Below are positions 10,334 to 22,920 of a DNA stretch of 64,000 nucleotides, one piece after another; position 1 is the first letter of the stretch; every line of letters begins with the position of its first letter. The DNA comes from Zea mays (Eukaryota > Streptophyta > Magnoliopsida > Poales > Poaceae). The position numbers and the translations under genes are program-made. The DNA lies in contig NC_050102.1 of the NCBI RefSeq assembly GCF_902167145.1, forward strand, positions 7,812,850-7,876,849. The letters run 5' to 3'. Below the pieces are notes generated by a model that did no database searches, was not told the origin of the DNA, and saw only the letters and a list, made by a program, of their open reading frames with translations.

Positions 10334-13300
10334 ATCTCCCCCTTTTTGGTGATTGATGCCAACACAAACCAAAGCAAATATATAAGAGAATAATTGAACT
10401 AGTTTGCATAGGATAGGTGCAAAGATTGCTTGGAATTAAACCAATATTCATTTCATAAAATATGCATGGATGCTTTTCTTTGTTTTTAACATTTTGGACC
10501 ACGCTTGCACCATGAGTTTTGTTTTTGCAATTCTTTTGGAAATTCTTTTCAAAGACATTTTGTAGATAGTCAAAGGCAGATGAATAAGATTTTTGAGAAG
10601 CTTTTACAGGATTTTGAAATTTTCTCCCCCTGTTTCAAATGCTTTTCCTTTGACTAAACAAAATTCCCCCTCAATGAAATCCTCCTCTTAGTGTTCAAGA
10701 GAGTTTTAAGATATCAATTTTGAAAATACTACTTTCTCCCCCTTTTGAACACAATAAGATACCAATTTGAAATTTACCAATTGAAACTCATTAGTTTTGA
10801 AATTAGGAGGGTGGTGCGGTCCTTTTGCTTTGGGCTAATACTTTCTCCCCCTTTGGCATGAATCGCCAAAAACGGATACGGAGTATGAGATATAAGCCCT
10901 TGTTACTTTCACTTCCCCTTTGGCAAATAATATATGAGTGAAGATTGTACCATAGAGGAGAACTATGCGGAATACCGACAAAGAGTGGATAATACCGAAG
11001 GAGTTGAGTGGAAGCGTCGTCTTTGCCGAATACTCCATTTCCCTTTCAATCCTATGACTAAGCATGAGAATATACTTGAAAACACATTAGTCATAGACAT
11101 AAAAGAGATATGATCAAAAGGATATGTCAAATTAAGCATGATCATAATTCTATATAACATAGATTGCTCCCCCTAAATATGCGCGAGAGGAAAACATATT
11201 TTTGGCCTCAAATGCCAATTGCACATAATTGGGTTAATGAGAACAAGTCTATATCATAGAGAAAGTGAAGTGCATTGTGTCATAGTATATGTGTGATGCT
11301 CAAGACAGTTTATGCACTTATGAAAGCATGTTGCAAACATTTTAAGCATTTTCCTTTCAAGATTTCAAAGAGACTTAAGGACCATCCACCTTTGGAACAA
11401 AGGTAGCTTATCCTCGTTACAAGGTTAAGCTTTAAGCTCTTTGACAATAGAACCACTTCATCTAGTTTTAGCAAAGATGCAATAATGCATGAGTGAAATT
11501 TTTTAAGAGGTTAAACTAGGTATGAAGCAGGGATAAATGCAAAGGACATGCTTTCTCTTCCTTTTATACAAGATATGCAAAGAGTGTATATAAGAGGAAG
11601 ATTTAGGTATATATGTAAATGATAGGAATTAGTTTTACCCTTTTTGTACCTTTACTTGTAGACGCTCTCTCCATTGTGCTTATGTCCTTGGTCTTGTTTG
11701 CTTAAGACCTATGCTTAATGACAGTGTGTGAAAATATTTTGCACAAGAGAGAGTTCTTACAACTAGTGATCCTTTTTCTAAGACATGGTTAACATATATC
11801 AAGTGGATCACAAATTGCATAAATGAATCATGAATTCCCCTTTTAACCTAGTGCATATCAAGAGAGATATCGATTTGAGAGAGTATGAGGCACTAAGTGT
11901 CATTTGATGTTATTCTATGATCAAATAAACAATGGATGTGATCAAGAGAGTAACATATTGGAATATGAATTAAGCTTAAAATGGGAGAATCCAATAAGCA
12001 TGCTACTTTAGCAAAGAAAGCAACAATCCTTGATAAAGGTGACATTATTTTAACAAGTTGGATTGATGTGGAGTAGCATACTATATGAGAAACTTATTCT
12101 CATGAAAGAGACTATATGAAATTACTAAGATAAAGTAATAGTCTCAACATGATCAAGATATAGAAAGAGGCCCCCTCTAAAGATATGCATCAAGAATTTG
12201 AATGAATTAAATTTGATGCATTCACCTTTAAAGACACAAAGGGAGACCCATTACACACCTTGATCGAGGCTTATAAAATTTGCAATAATCAACTTAAGCC
12301 TGGTAATTCCATAATGAAAAGGATTTGGAATGCTTACAACCACACCATTGATTCTTGTGAAGATCTTATTGTCCAAGTAGGTGTCATTGTCCTTGATGTT
12401 CTTCCTTTTTCATTTGAGTGTCCTCCCTTAGTAGTTGTCTCTTTTTCCTTCCAAGCTTATTGAAAATACTCAAGAGAGATGTTAATAGCGCAAGGGAGTA
12501 TATGGTGAAAGATGATTACTTTAGATAATTAACATACATGATTCATCATCCACAAATCACACAGACATGAAGTAAAATCCTTAACATTTGTGCTTATTAC
12601 TAAAAAGGAATATGCACTATTTAACTATTTGATCAAACATAGGATTTTGCTTCTTCATATTGAATTTTATTAATTATTACTTAAAAGCAAGTCAATATGA
12701 GAACATTTATAGCAAAGGTATGAAATAGATTCTAATGGATAAGTGCATTTATGAGAATGTGATTGAATGCACATCAAGACAAATTTAGTTCTCCAAAGAA
12801 TCTACTCTTCAAGAATGATAATTTAGAGAGAATAACCATTGAAGGGAACTATATTAAAGAGATGAGTTCCCATACCTTTGCTTTTACCTTTCTTCTCTTT
12901 GAGGCTTGTGGCTTTAACCTTGCACTTACTCTCTTGTAGATTTTCATAAGTAGACTCAAGAGAAATGTTAGTAGCAACACAAGCACTAGTTTCCATTTTT
13001 GTAATCATTTTGATAAGGAATGAGAAGCTAGATTACCAAAACATGGAAACTCCATAACATGAACTAGATTATCCATAGATGATGTTATGCTCAATTTTAA
13101 CTCATAAAACAAGCATAAATAATCCTTTGAGATTATAGGAATAAATCTAATTCATGATTTGGAAAGCGATAAATGTGAAAGAATCATATCCAATTTGAGC
13201 AAGTAGAAATACATCATAAGACATTGGATTGATTTTTTTCTTTTCATGTTAGATTACATGCTTCCAAAGAGAAACTTATTCTCTACAAGTGAGACTACTT

Positions 13301-13903
13301 GGGTTACTTAGATAGAAATCATTAGTCTCACTATTCTAGTTAGAGAGAGTTTTCCTTTTATAAGTGTGCTAAGGATTTGAATTCCTTACATGACACCTTA
13401 GTCTTTTAAGAATATGAAATATCTCTCTATATCTAGAACATGGCAATAATAGAATAATTAATGTAAAAACATGCCATGAGAACTTGCAACAATTTAAAAC
13501 ATGTAGATTGTCATAATATAGAATTGATAAATACACAATCTACCATATGAGAGGAATTTCTTCAAGGAATGATAACATAATTTTAACATATGCTTAAGTG
13601 CTTTCTATTTCTATGTGACTACACAAGACACATGACAATTTAAGATAATTGCACTTAAGAATATAAATGTTACCATCCTTTGACTTTCCTCCATGTTGTA
13701 GGCTTTGATATTTCCGCACATGATAATTTTTCAATTCCTACAACATATAATATCTTCCTCGAGATGATATGAGTCTAAGACATAGCAATTTGAAAAATAA
13801 CCTTGGGTCAATCACGGATACAGATTATTGATGATTGATAGCTTGAATGAACTCTCTCAAGCACTCCAAGGCTTCATATCATCTCCTTCTCCTATAAATC
13901 TTG
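10334..13903 (-). other. Non-coding internal region of element B
   Basis: About 3.6 kb of AT-rich sequence lies between the polypurine tract and gag. Multiple CTCCCCCTTT-type tracts cluster in its first 850 bp. No pol domain is visible in any frame. A 61-codon minus-strand frame at 12823-13008 (METSACVATNISLE) resembles part of the gag upstream (LETGTTVACNTSLE). This suggests the region includes decayed duplicated gag modules rather than a lost pol. Confidence 0.65.
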
Positions 13904-15778
13904 TCAAGCATATTTTGGTACCCATCGCTTGATGGGTCCATCATGATTAGTCAACAAAGATTTAGGAACCCAAAAGTCCTTTGTGTTAGCACTAGGTAAA
14001 CTCATTACCTTTCTAGCACAAGTTGCAATTTTGGGTTGCCTAGTTACATGAGAATCAATTGACAAGTTAGGAGTGAAATTGTTATCAATGGGACAATCCT
14101 TGCATTGATGTCCCTTCTTACGGCATGTGTAGCAAAGGCGCTTTCCAAGATTTGGCGTTTTCTTCTTTCCTTGTTTGTTGCCTGCTACATGGTTAGTAAA
14201 AACTTTCTTTTCTAACCCTATGCCTTTTTGTTTTAAATGAGGACAAGATCTAAGCAAGTGTCCTTTCTTGAAGCATTTAAAACAAAATCTATCATCCTTG
14301 TTAATAATCAAGCCATTTTTAATGTAGGGACATGACCTAATCAAGTGCCCTTCTTCAAAGCAATCACTACACCTCTTAATGTGAAGTGTGGCTTGATCAT
14401 TACCTTGGACGTTACCTTTTGTGGAGGCGTGGTTGAGGCTTTTGGAGGAGGTGTCGAATTTCATCTTTTGTTTCTTCCTCTTGGCAATCCTCAAATCCTT
14501 GACATTTTCTTCAAGGGATGTATTGCATGCCACGGTTGTTCCCGTCTCAAGCTTCTTCACCATGTGATCACGGTTATCTTGAGAAGGTTGGACAATGCAT
14601 TTCCCTTTAAGTTGTGTCAAGCTCATCTTTAGCCTCTTATTTTCTTCTTTGAGCTTTTGATATGTATTATCATTTGTTCCTGCAAATTCTAGCTTAAAAG
14701 AAGATTTGCTTGTTGACGGACAACAAGCATTAGCACATGGTAATATAGTATCAATATGAACACATGTGCAAGAGTGAGGTTGTTGGAATTTTAAGTTTTC
14801 TATCACAACCTCATGAGCAATGTTTAACATGATATGATCATTCATAAGATTTTCATGAGAGCATAGGAGCATATCATGTTTTTCTTGAAAAGCTAGATTT
14901 TCAACTTTTAGCTTTTCTACTTGGTCCTTAAGCAAGGTATTCTTATTTACTAATTGAGCAATACAATGTAAAGCGTTATCTTGCTCAATTGAAATAGTTT
15001 CATACCTTTGGACCAAATCAACATGAGAGCACTTTAGCTCCTCATGTTCTTTAGTCAACTCGTCAAAGTGTAGCATTTTCATGGAGAGAACATCTTCTAT
15101 TCTTTGACGAGCTTCGCTTTGCTCTTTTGCTCTTTCTAGAAGTTTGAGCATGACCGCCTTATCCTCTTGGCTTAGGCGAGCGTAGAGTTGCATGAAGCTT
15201 CTTTCTTCCTCCTCATCCTTGTTTGTGCTTCCGCTATCATTTTCATTAGCCACACAACACATGTGGGAATTGAAATGGGAAGACAAACCTTTTGGAGAGG
15301 TGGATTCATCGTTTGGTCTCCATCGATCATTTTCTTCTTCTTCCTTGCAATGATTAGTATCACAAATACCAAAGGAAGTAGAAGCACAAAATGAACTATC
15401 ATGTTTGGACTTATCAAATTTAGTTTTAATTCTAGTCCAAATATCATGCACATCACAAATAGGTTTATCATATTTTATTATGAAAGCATGATAGTCTTCT
15501 TTGCTAAGGGATTTACTTAAGATGTCATAAGCTATATAGTTTAAGTTAATACATCTTAAATCTTCTTCGGAGGCATTTTCCCTAGCATAGTTAGGAGGAA
15601 TAAGACTCTTGTCTAAAATTTGTTCTAATTGTGGATCTATGATTCTAAAGGCATTTATTACTCTAGTGGACCATGAATCATAATTAGAACAATCGGAAAG
15701 TAATATCTCAAGAGTTACCTCCTTGTTCTCCTTCGGAGTTGTCTTCTTGTTCTTTTGGGATCTTCTACGAGCCATCAC
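13904..15778 (-). CDS. Gag polyprotein of element B (624 aa, three CCHC zinc knuckles)
   Basis: An uninterrupted 624-residue frame begins 46 bp inside the 5' LTR border, with the primer-binding site between. Residues about 20-140 form a UBN2/DUF4219-like capsid region (SDCSNYDSWSTRVINAF, KYDKPICDVHDIWTRIKTKF). Residues about 200-400 are acidic and coiled-coil rich. Three CX2CX4HX4C knuckles lie near 468-481 (CSDCFEEGHLIRSC), 498-511 (CFKCFKKGHLLRSC) and 548-561 (CYTCRKKGHQCKDC). The protein should package RNA into retrotransposon particles. Three knuckles are more than the single one in the Sirevirus gags of A and C. There is no pol fusion after the stop at 13904. With near-identical LTRs, the frame is likely still functional. 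Confidence 0.88.
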   Translation of the reverse strand: MMARRRSQKNKKTTPKENKEVTLEILLSDCSNYDSWSTRVINAFRIIDPQLEQILDKSLIPPNYARENASEEDLRCINLNYIAYDILSKSLSKEDYHAFIIKYDKPICDVHDIWTRIKTKFDKSKHDSSFCASTSFGICDTNHCKEEEENDRWRPNDESTSPKGLSSHFNSHMCCVANENDSGSTNKDEEEERSFMQLYARLSQEDKAVMLKLLERAKEQSEARQRIEDVLSMKMLHFDELTKEHEELKCSHVDLVQRYETISIEQDNALHCIAQLVNKNTLLKDQVEKLKVENLAFQEKHDMLLCSHENLMNDHIMLNIAHEVVIENLKFQQPHSCTCVHIDTILPCANACCPSTSKSSFKLEFAGTNDNTYQKLKEENKRLKMSLTQLKGKCIVQPSQDNRDHMVKKLETGTTVACNTSLEENVKDLRIAKRKKQKMKFDTSSKSLNHASTKGNVQGNDQATLHIKRCSDCFEEGHLIRSCPYIKNGLIINKDDRFCFKCFKKGHLLRSCPHLKQKGIGLEKKVFTNHVAGNKQGKKKTPNLGKRLCYTCRKKGHQCKDCPIDNNFTPNLSIDSHVTRQPKIATCARKVMSLPSANTKDFWVPKSLLTNHDGPIKRWVPKYA

Positions 15779-15810
15779 TTCGAGTTGTTAGACTCAAGAT
15801 GAAGTGCCTA

Positions 15811-15822
15811 GCTCTGATACCA
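15811..15822 (-). other. Primer-binding site of element B
   Basis: On the minus strand TGGTATCAGAGC, complementary to the 3' end of initiator tRNA-Met, lies two bases from the LTR edge. Confidence 0.9.
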
Positions 15823-15824
15823 AT

Positions 15825-17455
15825 TGTAAGTCGCCTAGAGGGGGGGGGGGGGGAATAGGCGGAACCTGAAAATTAAAACTTTATCCCCCAACTAGATCCC
15901 TTGATTAGTGGTTAGAACAAGATATACAAATATCGGAGAATAGAAACTAAGTTCTTGCTTGAAAAGGGTATTGCTAAATAATGCGGGAGTGATAAATTAA
16001 TTCAACTAGTAAGTTATAGAATAACAAAGCAAGAAGCCTTAGATGAGAAGAGCACTAGGACAAGTTCTTTCTTGCAATGTGTTGCTTCACTAAATGGGAA
16101 TTTAACTTGAAGCAACACCAAATGATATTAGTAAATAAAGGTGCAAGAAAACTTAGAGCAAGGGAAAACAAACAAATCACAAGCAATAAACACAATGGAC
16201 ACGGGTGATTTGTTTTACCGAGGTTCGGCCCTCGAAGGCCTAGTCCCCGTTGAGGAGTCCACTTAAGGACGGGTCTTTTTCAACCCTTTCCCTCTCTCCC
16301 CCGATCACACAAGGATCGGTGAGCTCTTCTTCTTCTCAAGGATCACTCTCGATCCCACAAGGACCACCACAATCTTTGGTGTCTCTTGCTAGCTTTTACA
16401 AGCCTCCAAAACTTTGGAGGAAGTTCAATGGGAGTCAAAACTCCACGCGCAAATGAACACAAAGAAGAAGCACACACACTATCTCTCGATGAATCTCACA
16501 AGGCACTAGTGCTAAACTCAAATGAGTAGCTCTCTTTTGCTTGCTCTCTCTTTTGTGGCACTTGTGTTGGTTGTAGTGGTCTAAATCTTGTGTATAGGAT
16601 GGATCAATGAATATATGTGGTGGGGAGGGCTTGAGTATGTCAACTAGATGACTTGGAATGTTGCTTGGGCTCCCACACTTTGAAGTGGCCGGTTGGGGTG
16701 GTATTTATAGCCACCATCCAATTTTGTAGTCGTTGGAGAAGTTGCTGGCGATGGGCGCACCGGACAGTCCGGTGCACACCGGACATGTCCGGTGCGCCAC
16801 CCACGTCATCCTATCCGTTGAGATTCGAGCTGGTCGACCGTTGGAGGCTTTGTCCTCATGTGGCACCGGACAGTCCGGTGCAGCACCGGACAGTCCGGTG
16901 CCCCTCTGATCCTCTGCTCTGACTCCTGCTGCGTGTACTGTACACTGTCAGAGTCGACCGTTGGCGCGAAGTAGCCGTTGCTCTGCTGGCGCACCGGACA
17001 GTCCGGTGTACACCGGACAGTCCGGTGAATTTTAGCGGAGCGGCCTTCCATTATCCCGAAGCTGGCCAGTTCAGAGCCGCTTCACTCTGGAGCACCGGAC
17101 ACTGTCCGGTGGTGCACCGGACAGTCCGGTGAATTATAGTGGGCTGCGCCTGAGAAACCCGAAGGTGAAGAGTTTGAAGGCAATCCTCCCTGGTGCACCG
17201 GACATTGTCCGGTGGTGCACCGGACACTGTCCGGTGGCACACCGGACAGTCCGGTGCGCCATACCAGGGAGCACTTCGGTTTCTCTTTGCTCCTTTCTTT
17301 TGAACCTTGTCTTGTTCTTTTTATTGGTTTTGAGTTGAATCTTTGGCACCTGTAGAACATGTAATCTAGAGCAAACTAATTAGTCCAATTGTTTGTGTTG
17401 GACATTCAACCACCAAAATCATTTAGGAAAAGGTTTAAAGCCTATTTCCCTTTCA
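15825..17455 (-). repeat. 5' LTR of element B (1631 bp)
   Basis: Promoter-bearing LTR on the minus strand. TATAAATA lies at 16702-16709, with a palindrome cluster at 16756-17259. A G14 tract at about 15840-15854 is the main length difference from the other LTR. Confidence 0.94.
16702..16709 (-). promoter_or_regulatory. TATA box in the 5' LTR of element B
   Basis: Reads TATAAATA on the minus strand in a GGTGGCTATAAATACC context. The same block occurs at equivalent places in the A and C LTRs, which supports its role as the core promoter. Confidence 0.65.
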
Positions 17456-19330
17456 CCACACCATGCTCATCTTGCTTGTTACAGAAGACCCACTTGGTTC
17501 CTACAACATTTTGGTTAGGACGTGCAACTAAATGCCATACCTCATTCCTCGTGAAGTTGTTGAGTTCCTCTTGCATCGCCAGCACCCAATCCGAATCTTG
17601 AAGTGCTTCCTCTACCCTGTGTGGCTCAATAGAGGAAACAAAAGAGTAATGTTCACAAAAATGAGCAACACGAGATCGAGTGGTTACCCCCTTATGTATA
17701 TCGCCGAGGATGGTGTTCACGGGGTGATCTCGTTGGATTGCTTGGTGGACTCTTGGGTGTGGCGGCCTTGGACCATCATCATCTTCCTTGTCTTGATCAT
17801 GTGCATCTCCCCCTTGATCATTGCCCTCCTCTTGAGGTGGCTCATCTTCTTGATCATCATTTTCATCCTCTTGAGCTTGATCCTCATCTTGGGTTGGTGG
17901 AGATGCTTGCATTGAGGAAGATGGTTGATCTTGTGCATGTGGAGGCTCTTTGGATTCCTTAGGACACACATCCCCAATGGACATGTTCCTTAGCACGACG
18001 CAGGGAGCCTCTTCATCATCTAGCTCATCAAGATCAACTTGCTCTACTTGAGAGCCGTTAGTCTCATCAAACACAATGTCACAAGAAACTTCAACTAGTC
18101 CGACGGACTTGTTAAAGACTCTATATGCCCTTGTGTTTGAATCATAACCAAGTAAAAAGCCTTATACAACCTTAGGAGCATATTTAGATTTTCTACCTTT
18201 TTTGACAAGAATAAAGCATTTGCTACCAAAGACTCTAAATTATGAAACATTGGGCTTTTTACCGGTGAGGAGTTCATACGATGTCTTCTTGAGGATTCGA
18301 TGAAGATATAACCGGTTGATGGCGTAGCAAGCGGTGTTGACCGCCTCGGCCCAAAATCGGTTCGATGTCTTGTACTCATCAAGCATGGTCCTCGCCATGT
18401 CAAGTAGAGTTCTATTCTTCCTCTCCACTACACCATTTTGTTGTGGCATGTAGGGAGAAGAGAACTCATGCTTGATGCCCTCCTCCTCAAGGAAGCCTTC
18501 TATCTGTGAGTTCTTGAACTCCGTCTCGTTGTCGCTTCTAATCTTTTTGATCCTTAAGCTGAACTCGTTTTGAGCTCGTCTCAAGAATCCCTTTAATGTC
18601 TCTTGGGTTTGAGATTTTTCCTACAAAAAGAACACCCAAGTGAAGCAAGAATAATCATCCACAATTACAAGACAATACTTACTCCCGTCGATGCTTATGT
18701 AAGTTATCGGGCCAAATAGGTCCATGTGGAGTAGCTCAAGCGGCATGTCGGTCGTCATGATGTTCTTGTGTGGATGATGAACACCAACTTGCTTCCCTGC
18801 TTGATATGCGCTACAAACCCTGTCTTTCTCAAAATTAACATTGGTTAGTCTCAAAATGTGCTCCCCCTTTAGAAGCTTATGAAGATTCTTCATCCCAACG
18901 TGGGCTAGTCGGCGATGCCAGAGCCAACCCATGTTAGTATTAGCAATTAAGCAAGTGTCGAGTTCAGCTCTATTAAAATCAACTAAGTATAGCTGACCCT
19001 CTAATACTCCCTTAAATGCTACTGAATCATCACTTCTTCTAAAGACAGTAACACCTATATCTGTAAAAAGACAGTTGTAACCCATTTTACATAATTGAGA
19101 AACAGAAAGCAAGTTGTAATCTAAAGAATCTACAAGAAAAACATTGGAAATAGAGTGGTCAGGTGATATAGCAATTTTACCCAATACTTTGACCAAACCT
19201 TGATTTCCATCCCCGAATGTGATAGCTCTTTGGGGATCATGATTTTTCTTGTAGGAGGAGAACATTCTCTTCTCCCCAGTCATGTGGTTTGTGCACCCGC
19301 TATCGATGATCCAACTTGAGCCCCCGGATG
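17456..19330 (-). pseudogene. Sirevirus A pol: protease, integrase and N-terminal RT
   Basis: Minus-strand reading from 19330: protease motif DSGCTNHMTGEK, then GAG-pre-integrase (WLWHRRLAHVGMKNLHKLL). Integrase core follows with HMDLFGP, SDNETEFKNS and [10 protein letters not shown], holding the D, D, E catalytic positions. Then come a glutamate-rich linker and the RT start [20 protein letters not shown]. Stops near 18600 and 18170 and frameshifts between 18584 and 18074 inactivate it. RT is cut at 17456 by element B, and the CCACA duplication joins it to 8705. Confidence 0.92.
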
Positions 19331-19344
19331 CATAAACCTACAAA

Positions 19345-21989
19345 ACAAATTTAGTTCTTGATTTTAGGTACCCAAACAGTTTTGGGTCCTTTGAAATTAG
19401 ATACAAGAACTTTGGGTACCCAAACACAAGTCTTTGACCCCTTGTGTTTGTCCCGAACATATTTGGCAACTACTTTGCCAGATTTGTTAGTCAAAACATA
19501 AGATGCATCAAAAGCCTTAAATGAAATACTAGGTTCATTTGATGCAATAGGAGTTTTCTTCTTAGGCAATTTAGCATGTGTTGATTTCCTAGAATTAGAT
19601 GCCTCACCCTTATACATAAAAGCATGATGAGATCCAGAGTGAGACTTCCTAGAGTGAATTCTCCTAATTTTATGCTTGGGATAACCGGCAGGGTATAAAA
19701 TGTAACCCTCGTTATCCTGAGGCATGGGAGCCTTGCCCTTAACAAAGTTAGATTATCTTTTAGGAGGGGCATTAAGCTTGACATTGTCTCCCTGTTGGAA
19801 GCCAATGCCATCCTTAATGCCAGGGCGTCTCCCACTATAGAGCATGCTTCTAGCAAATTTAAAATTTTTATTTTCTAAGTCATGCTCATTGATTTTGGCA
19901 CTAAGTTGAGCTATGTGATCATTTTGTTGTTTAATTAAAGCTAGGTGATCATGAATAGCATCAACATTTATATCTCTACATCTAGTGCAAATAGTAACAT
20001 GCTCAACGGTAGATGTAGAGGGTTTGCAAGTATTTAGTTCAACAATCTTAGCATGTAAAATCACATTCTCATCTCTAAGATTGGAAATAGAAGCATTGCA
20101 AACATTTAGATCTTTAGCCTTAGCAATTAATTTTTCATTCTCAATTTTAAGGCTAGAGAGGGATACATTCAATTTGTCAATCTTAGCAATCAAATTAGCA
20201 TTATCATTTCTAAGATTAACAATTGAATCATCACAAACATTTGATTTCTCAACCTTAGCAATTAATTTGGCATTTTCATTTCTAAGGCTAGAAATAGTGT
20301 CATGGCAAGTTCTTAGCTCACTAGTTAATTTTTCACATTTTTCTACCTCTAGAGCATAAGCATTTTTAGTCTTAACATGCCTTTTGTTTTCTTTAATAAG
20401 GAAGTCCTCTTGGCTATCCAAGAGTTCATCCTTCTCATGAATAGCACTAATTAATTCATTTAATTTCTCCTTTTGTTGCATGTTAAGATTGGCAAAAAGA
20501 GTGAGCAAGCTATCCTCCTCATCACTAGAATTATCCTCATCACTAGAGGTTGCATACTTAGTGGAGGATCTTAATTTTACCTTCTTCTTTTTGCCGTCCT
20601 TTGCCATGAGGCACTTGTGGACGACGTTGGGGAAGAGAAGGCCTTTGGTGACGGCGATGTTTGCGGCGTCCTCATCGGAGGAGGAGTCGGTGGACCTCTC
20701 GTCGGAGTCCCACTCCCGGCAAACATGGGCATCGCCGCCCTTCTTCTTGTAGTACCTATTCTTTTCTCTTCTCTTTCCCTTATTGTCGTCGCCCCTGTCA
20801 CTATCACTAGACAAAGGACATTTAGCGATAAAATGACCGGGTTACCACACTTGTAGCAAACTTTCTTGGAGCGGGGCTTGTAGTCCTTCCCCCTCCTTTG
20901 CTTGAGGATTTGGCGGAAGCTCTTGATGATGAGCGCCATCTCCTCATTGTCGAGCTTGGAGGCGTCAATGGGGACCCTACTCGGTGTAGAATCTTCTTTC
21001 CTCTCCTCCGTTGCCTTGAACGCAACGGGTTGTGCCTCGGGTACGGAGGAGGAGGTGCCTTGCTCGATGATCTTTTTGGAGCCTTTGATCATCAATTCAA
21101 AGCTCACAAATTTTCCTATTACTTCCTCGGGAGACATTAGTTTATATCTTGGATCACCACGAATTAATTGAACTTGAGTGGGATTAAGAAATACGAGTGA
21201 TCTAAGAATAACCTTGACCATCTCATGGTCATCCCATTTGGTGCTCCTGAGGTTGCGCACTTGGTTCACCAAGGTCTTGAGCCGGTTGTACATCGCTTGT
21301 GGCTCCTCTCCTTGGTGAAGCATGAAGCGGCCGAGCTCCCCCTCGATCGTTTCCCGCTTGGTGATCTTGGTCACCTCGTCTCCTTCGTGCGCGGTCTTGA
21401 GCATGTCCCAAATCTCCTTTGCACTCTTCAACCCTTGCACCTTATTATACTCCTATCGACTTAGAGAGGCGAGGAGTATAGTAGTGGCTTGGGAATTGAT
21501 GTGTTGGATTTGTTCAACCTCCTCCGAATCATAATCCTTGTCCCCTTTGTTTGGTACCTGCGCTCCATATTCAACAATATCCCATATGCTTTTGTGGAGT
21601 GAGGTTAGGTGATGCCTCATTTTATCACTCCACATAGAATAATCTTCACCTTCAAACATATGTGGTTTGCCTAATGGAACGAAAAGTAATGGAGTGCATT
21701 TTGAAATACGAGGATAGCAAAGGGGCATCTTACTATACTTCTTGCGCTCATGGCGCTTAGAAGTGGCGGATGCCGATTTCGAGCCGGAGGTGGAGGGTGA
21801 CGAAGAGTCGGTCTCGTAGTAGACCACCTTTTTCATCTTCTTCTTCTTATCACTCTTCTGTTGGGACTTGATAAAGGAAGAGGATTCCTCCTTGTGCTTG
21901 TGGGCAGACTCCCTTGAGTGCGTTCTCCCCGAGCTTGCGGACTTGTTGCTGGTCCCGATCTCCCTCATGGCGGATGCTCCCGACATCAC
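19345..21989 (-). pseudogene. Sirevirus A gag, decayed
   Basis: It is collinear with the 819-residue gag of element C but broken into several frames (21989-21453, 21440-20577, 20814-19753, 19725-19351). The single zinc knuckle begins CYKCGNP and is cut by a frameshift near 20840. Ser-rich acidic and coiled-coil regions follow. The first break is an in-frame stop after LLASLSR, near 21450. Nothing indicates a functional product. Confidence 0.9.
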
Positions 21990-22020
21990 TTCGAGCGGTT
22001 AGGCTCCAATGAAGCATTGG

Positions 22021-22032
22021 GTTCTGATACCA
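22021..22032 (-). other. Primer-binding site of Sirevirus A (mutated)
   Basis: On the minus strand TGGTATCAGAAC. The last positions differ from the initiator tRNA-Met complement (GAGC in B and C), in line with the decayed state of A. Confidence 0.85.
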
Positions 22033-22034
22033 AT

Positions 22035-22920
22035 TGAAAGTCGCCTAGAGGGGGGGTGAATAGGCAAATCTGAAATTTATAAACTTAAGCACACACTGCA
22101 AGCCAGGGTTAGCGTTAGAAATAAAAGCGAGTCTGAAAGAGAGGGCGAAAACAAATCACAAGCAAATAAGACGGATGACACGGTGATTTGTTTTACCGAG
22201 GTTCGGTTCTTGCAAACCTACTCCCCGCTGAGGTGGTCACAAAGTCCGGGTCTCTTTCAACCCTTTCCCTCTCTCAAACGGTCACCTAGACCGAGTGAGC
22301 CTTTCTCTTCAATCAAATGGGACACTAAGTCCACTACAAGGACCACCACAACTTGGTGTCTCTTGTTTTGATTACAAGTGAGTTGAACACAAGAAAAGAG
22401 GAAGAAGAAAAGCAATCCAAGCGCAAGAGCTCAAATGTACACAAATGTCTCTCTCTCTAGTCACTAATTTGGTTGGAGTGATTCCGGACTTGGGAGAGGA
22501 TTTGATCTCTTTGTTTGTGTCTTGTATTGAATGCTATAGCTCTTGTATGAGGTGTGAAGGCTGAAAACTTGGATGCAATGAATGGTGGGTGGTTGGGGTA
22601 TTTATAGCCCCAACCACCAAAAGAGTCGTTGGTGGAGGCTGCTATCGCATGGCGCACCGGACAGTCCGGTGCGCCACCGGACACTGTCCGGTGCGCCAGC
22701 CACGTCAGTCGGCCGTTGGGTTCTGACCGTTGGAGCTTCTGACATCTGGGCCACCGGACAGTCTGGTGGTGCACCAGACAGTCACTGTTCACTGTCCGGT
22801 GCGCCTTCTGGCTCTGCTCTGACTTCTGCGCGCACTGTAGCGCATTAAATGCTCGTTGCAGACGACCGTTGGCGCTGTGTAGCCGTTACTCCGCTGGCGC
22901 ACTGGACAGTCCGGTGCTAC
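22035..22920 (-). repeat. 5' LTR of Sirevirus A, first part
   Basis: It matches 5300-6185 of the other A LTR and stops at the duplicated GCTAC (22916-22920), where element C is inserted. The LTR resumes after 36858. Confidence 0.92.

Larger units (their letters stand above)
8706..17455 (-). mobile_element. Element B: gag-only (non-autonomous) Sirevirus-like LTR retrotransposon
   Basis: 8750 bp with ends TGTAAG...CTTTCA and the 5-bp duplication CCACA (8701-8705, 17456-17460). LTRs are 8706-10333 and 15825-17455. I find four base differences by eye plus a G-tract length change, so the insertion is very young. The primer-binding site (TGGTATCAGAGC on the minus strand, 15811-15822) matches initiator tRNA-Met, and a CTCCCCCTTTTTGG polypurine complement sits at 10336. 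Inside there is one long gag ORF and no protease, integrase, RT or RNase H. Transposition would need the pol of a relative such as A or C. Confidence 0.93.

Noticed and set aside
17532..17962. Hydrophobic plus-strand frames (IIFLVLIMCISPLIIALLL)
   Set aside because: Complement of the acidic Asp/Gln-rich linker of Sirevirus pol. The same artefact appears at 30944-31309.
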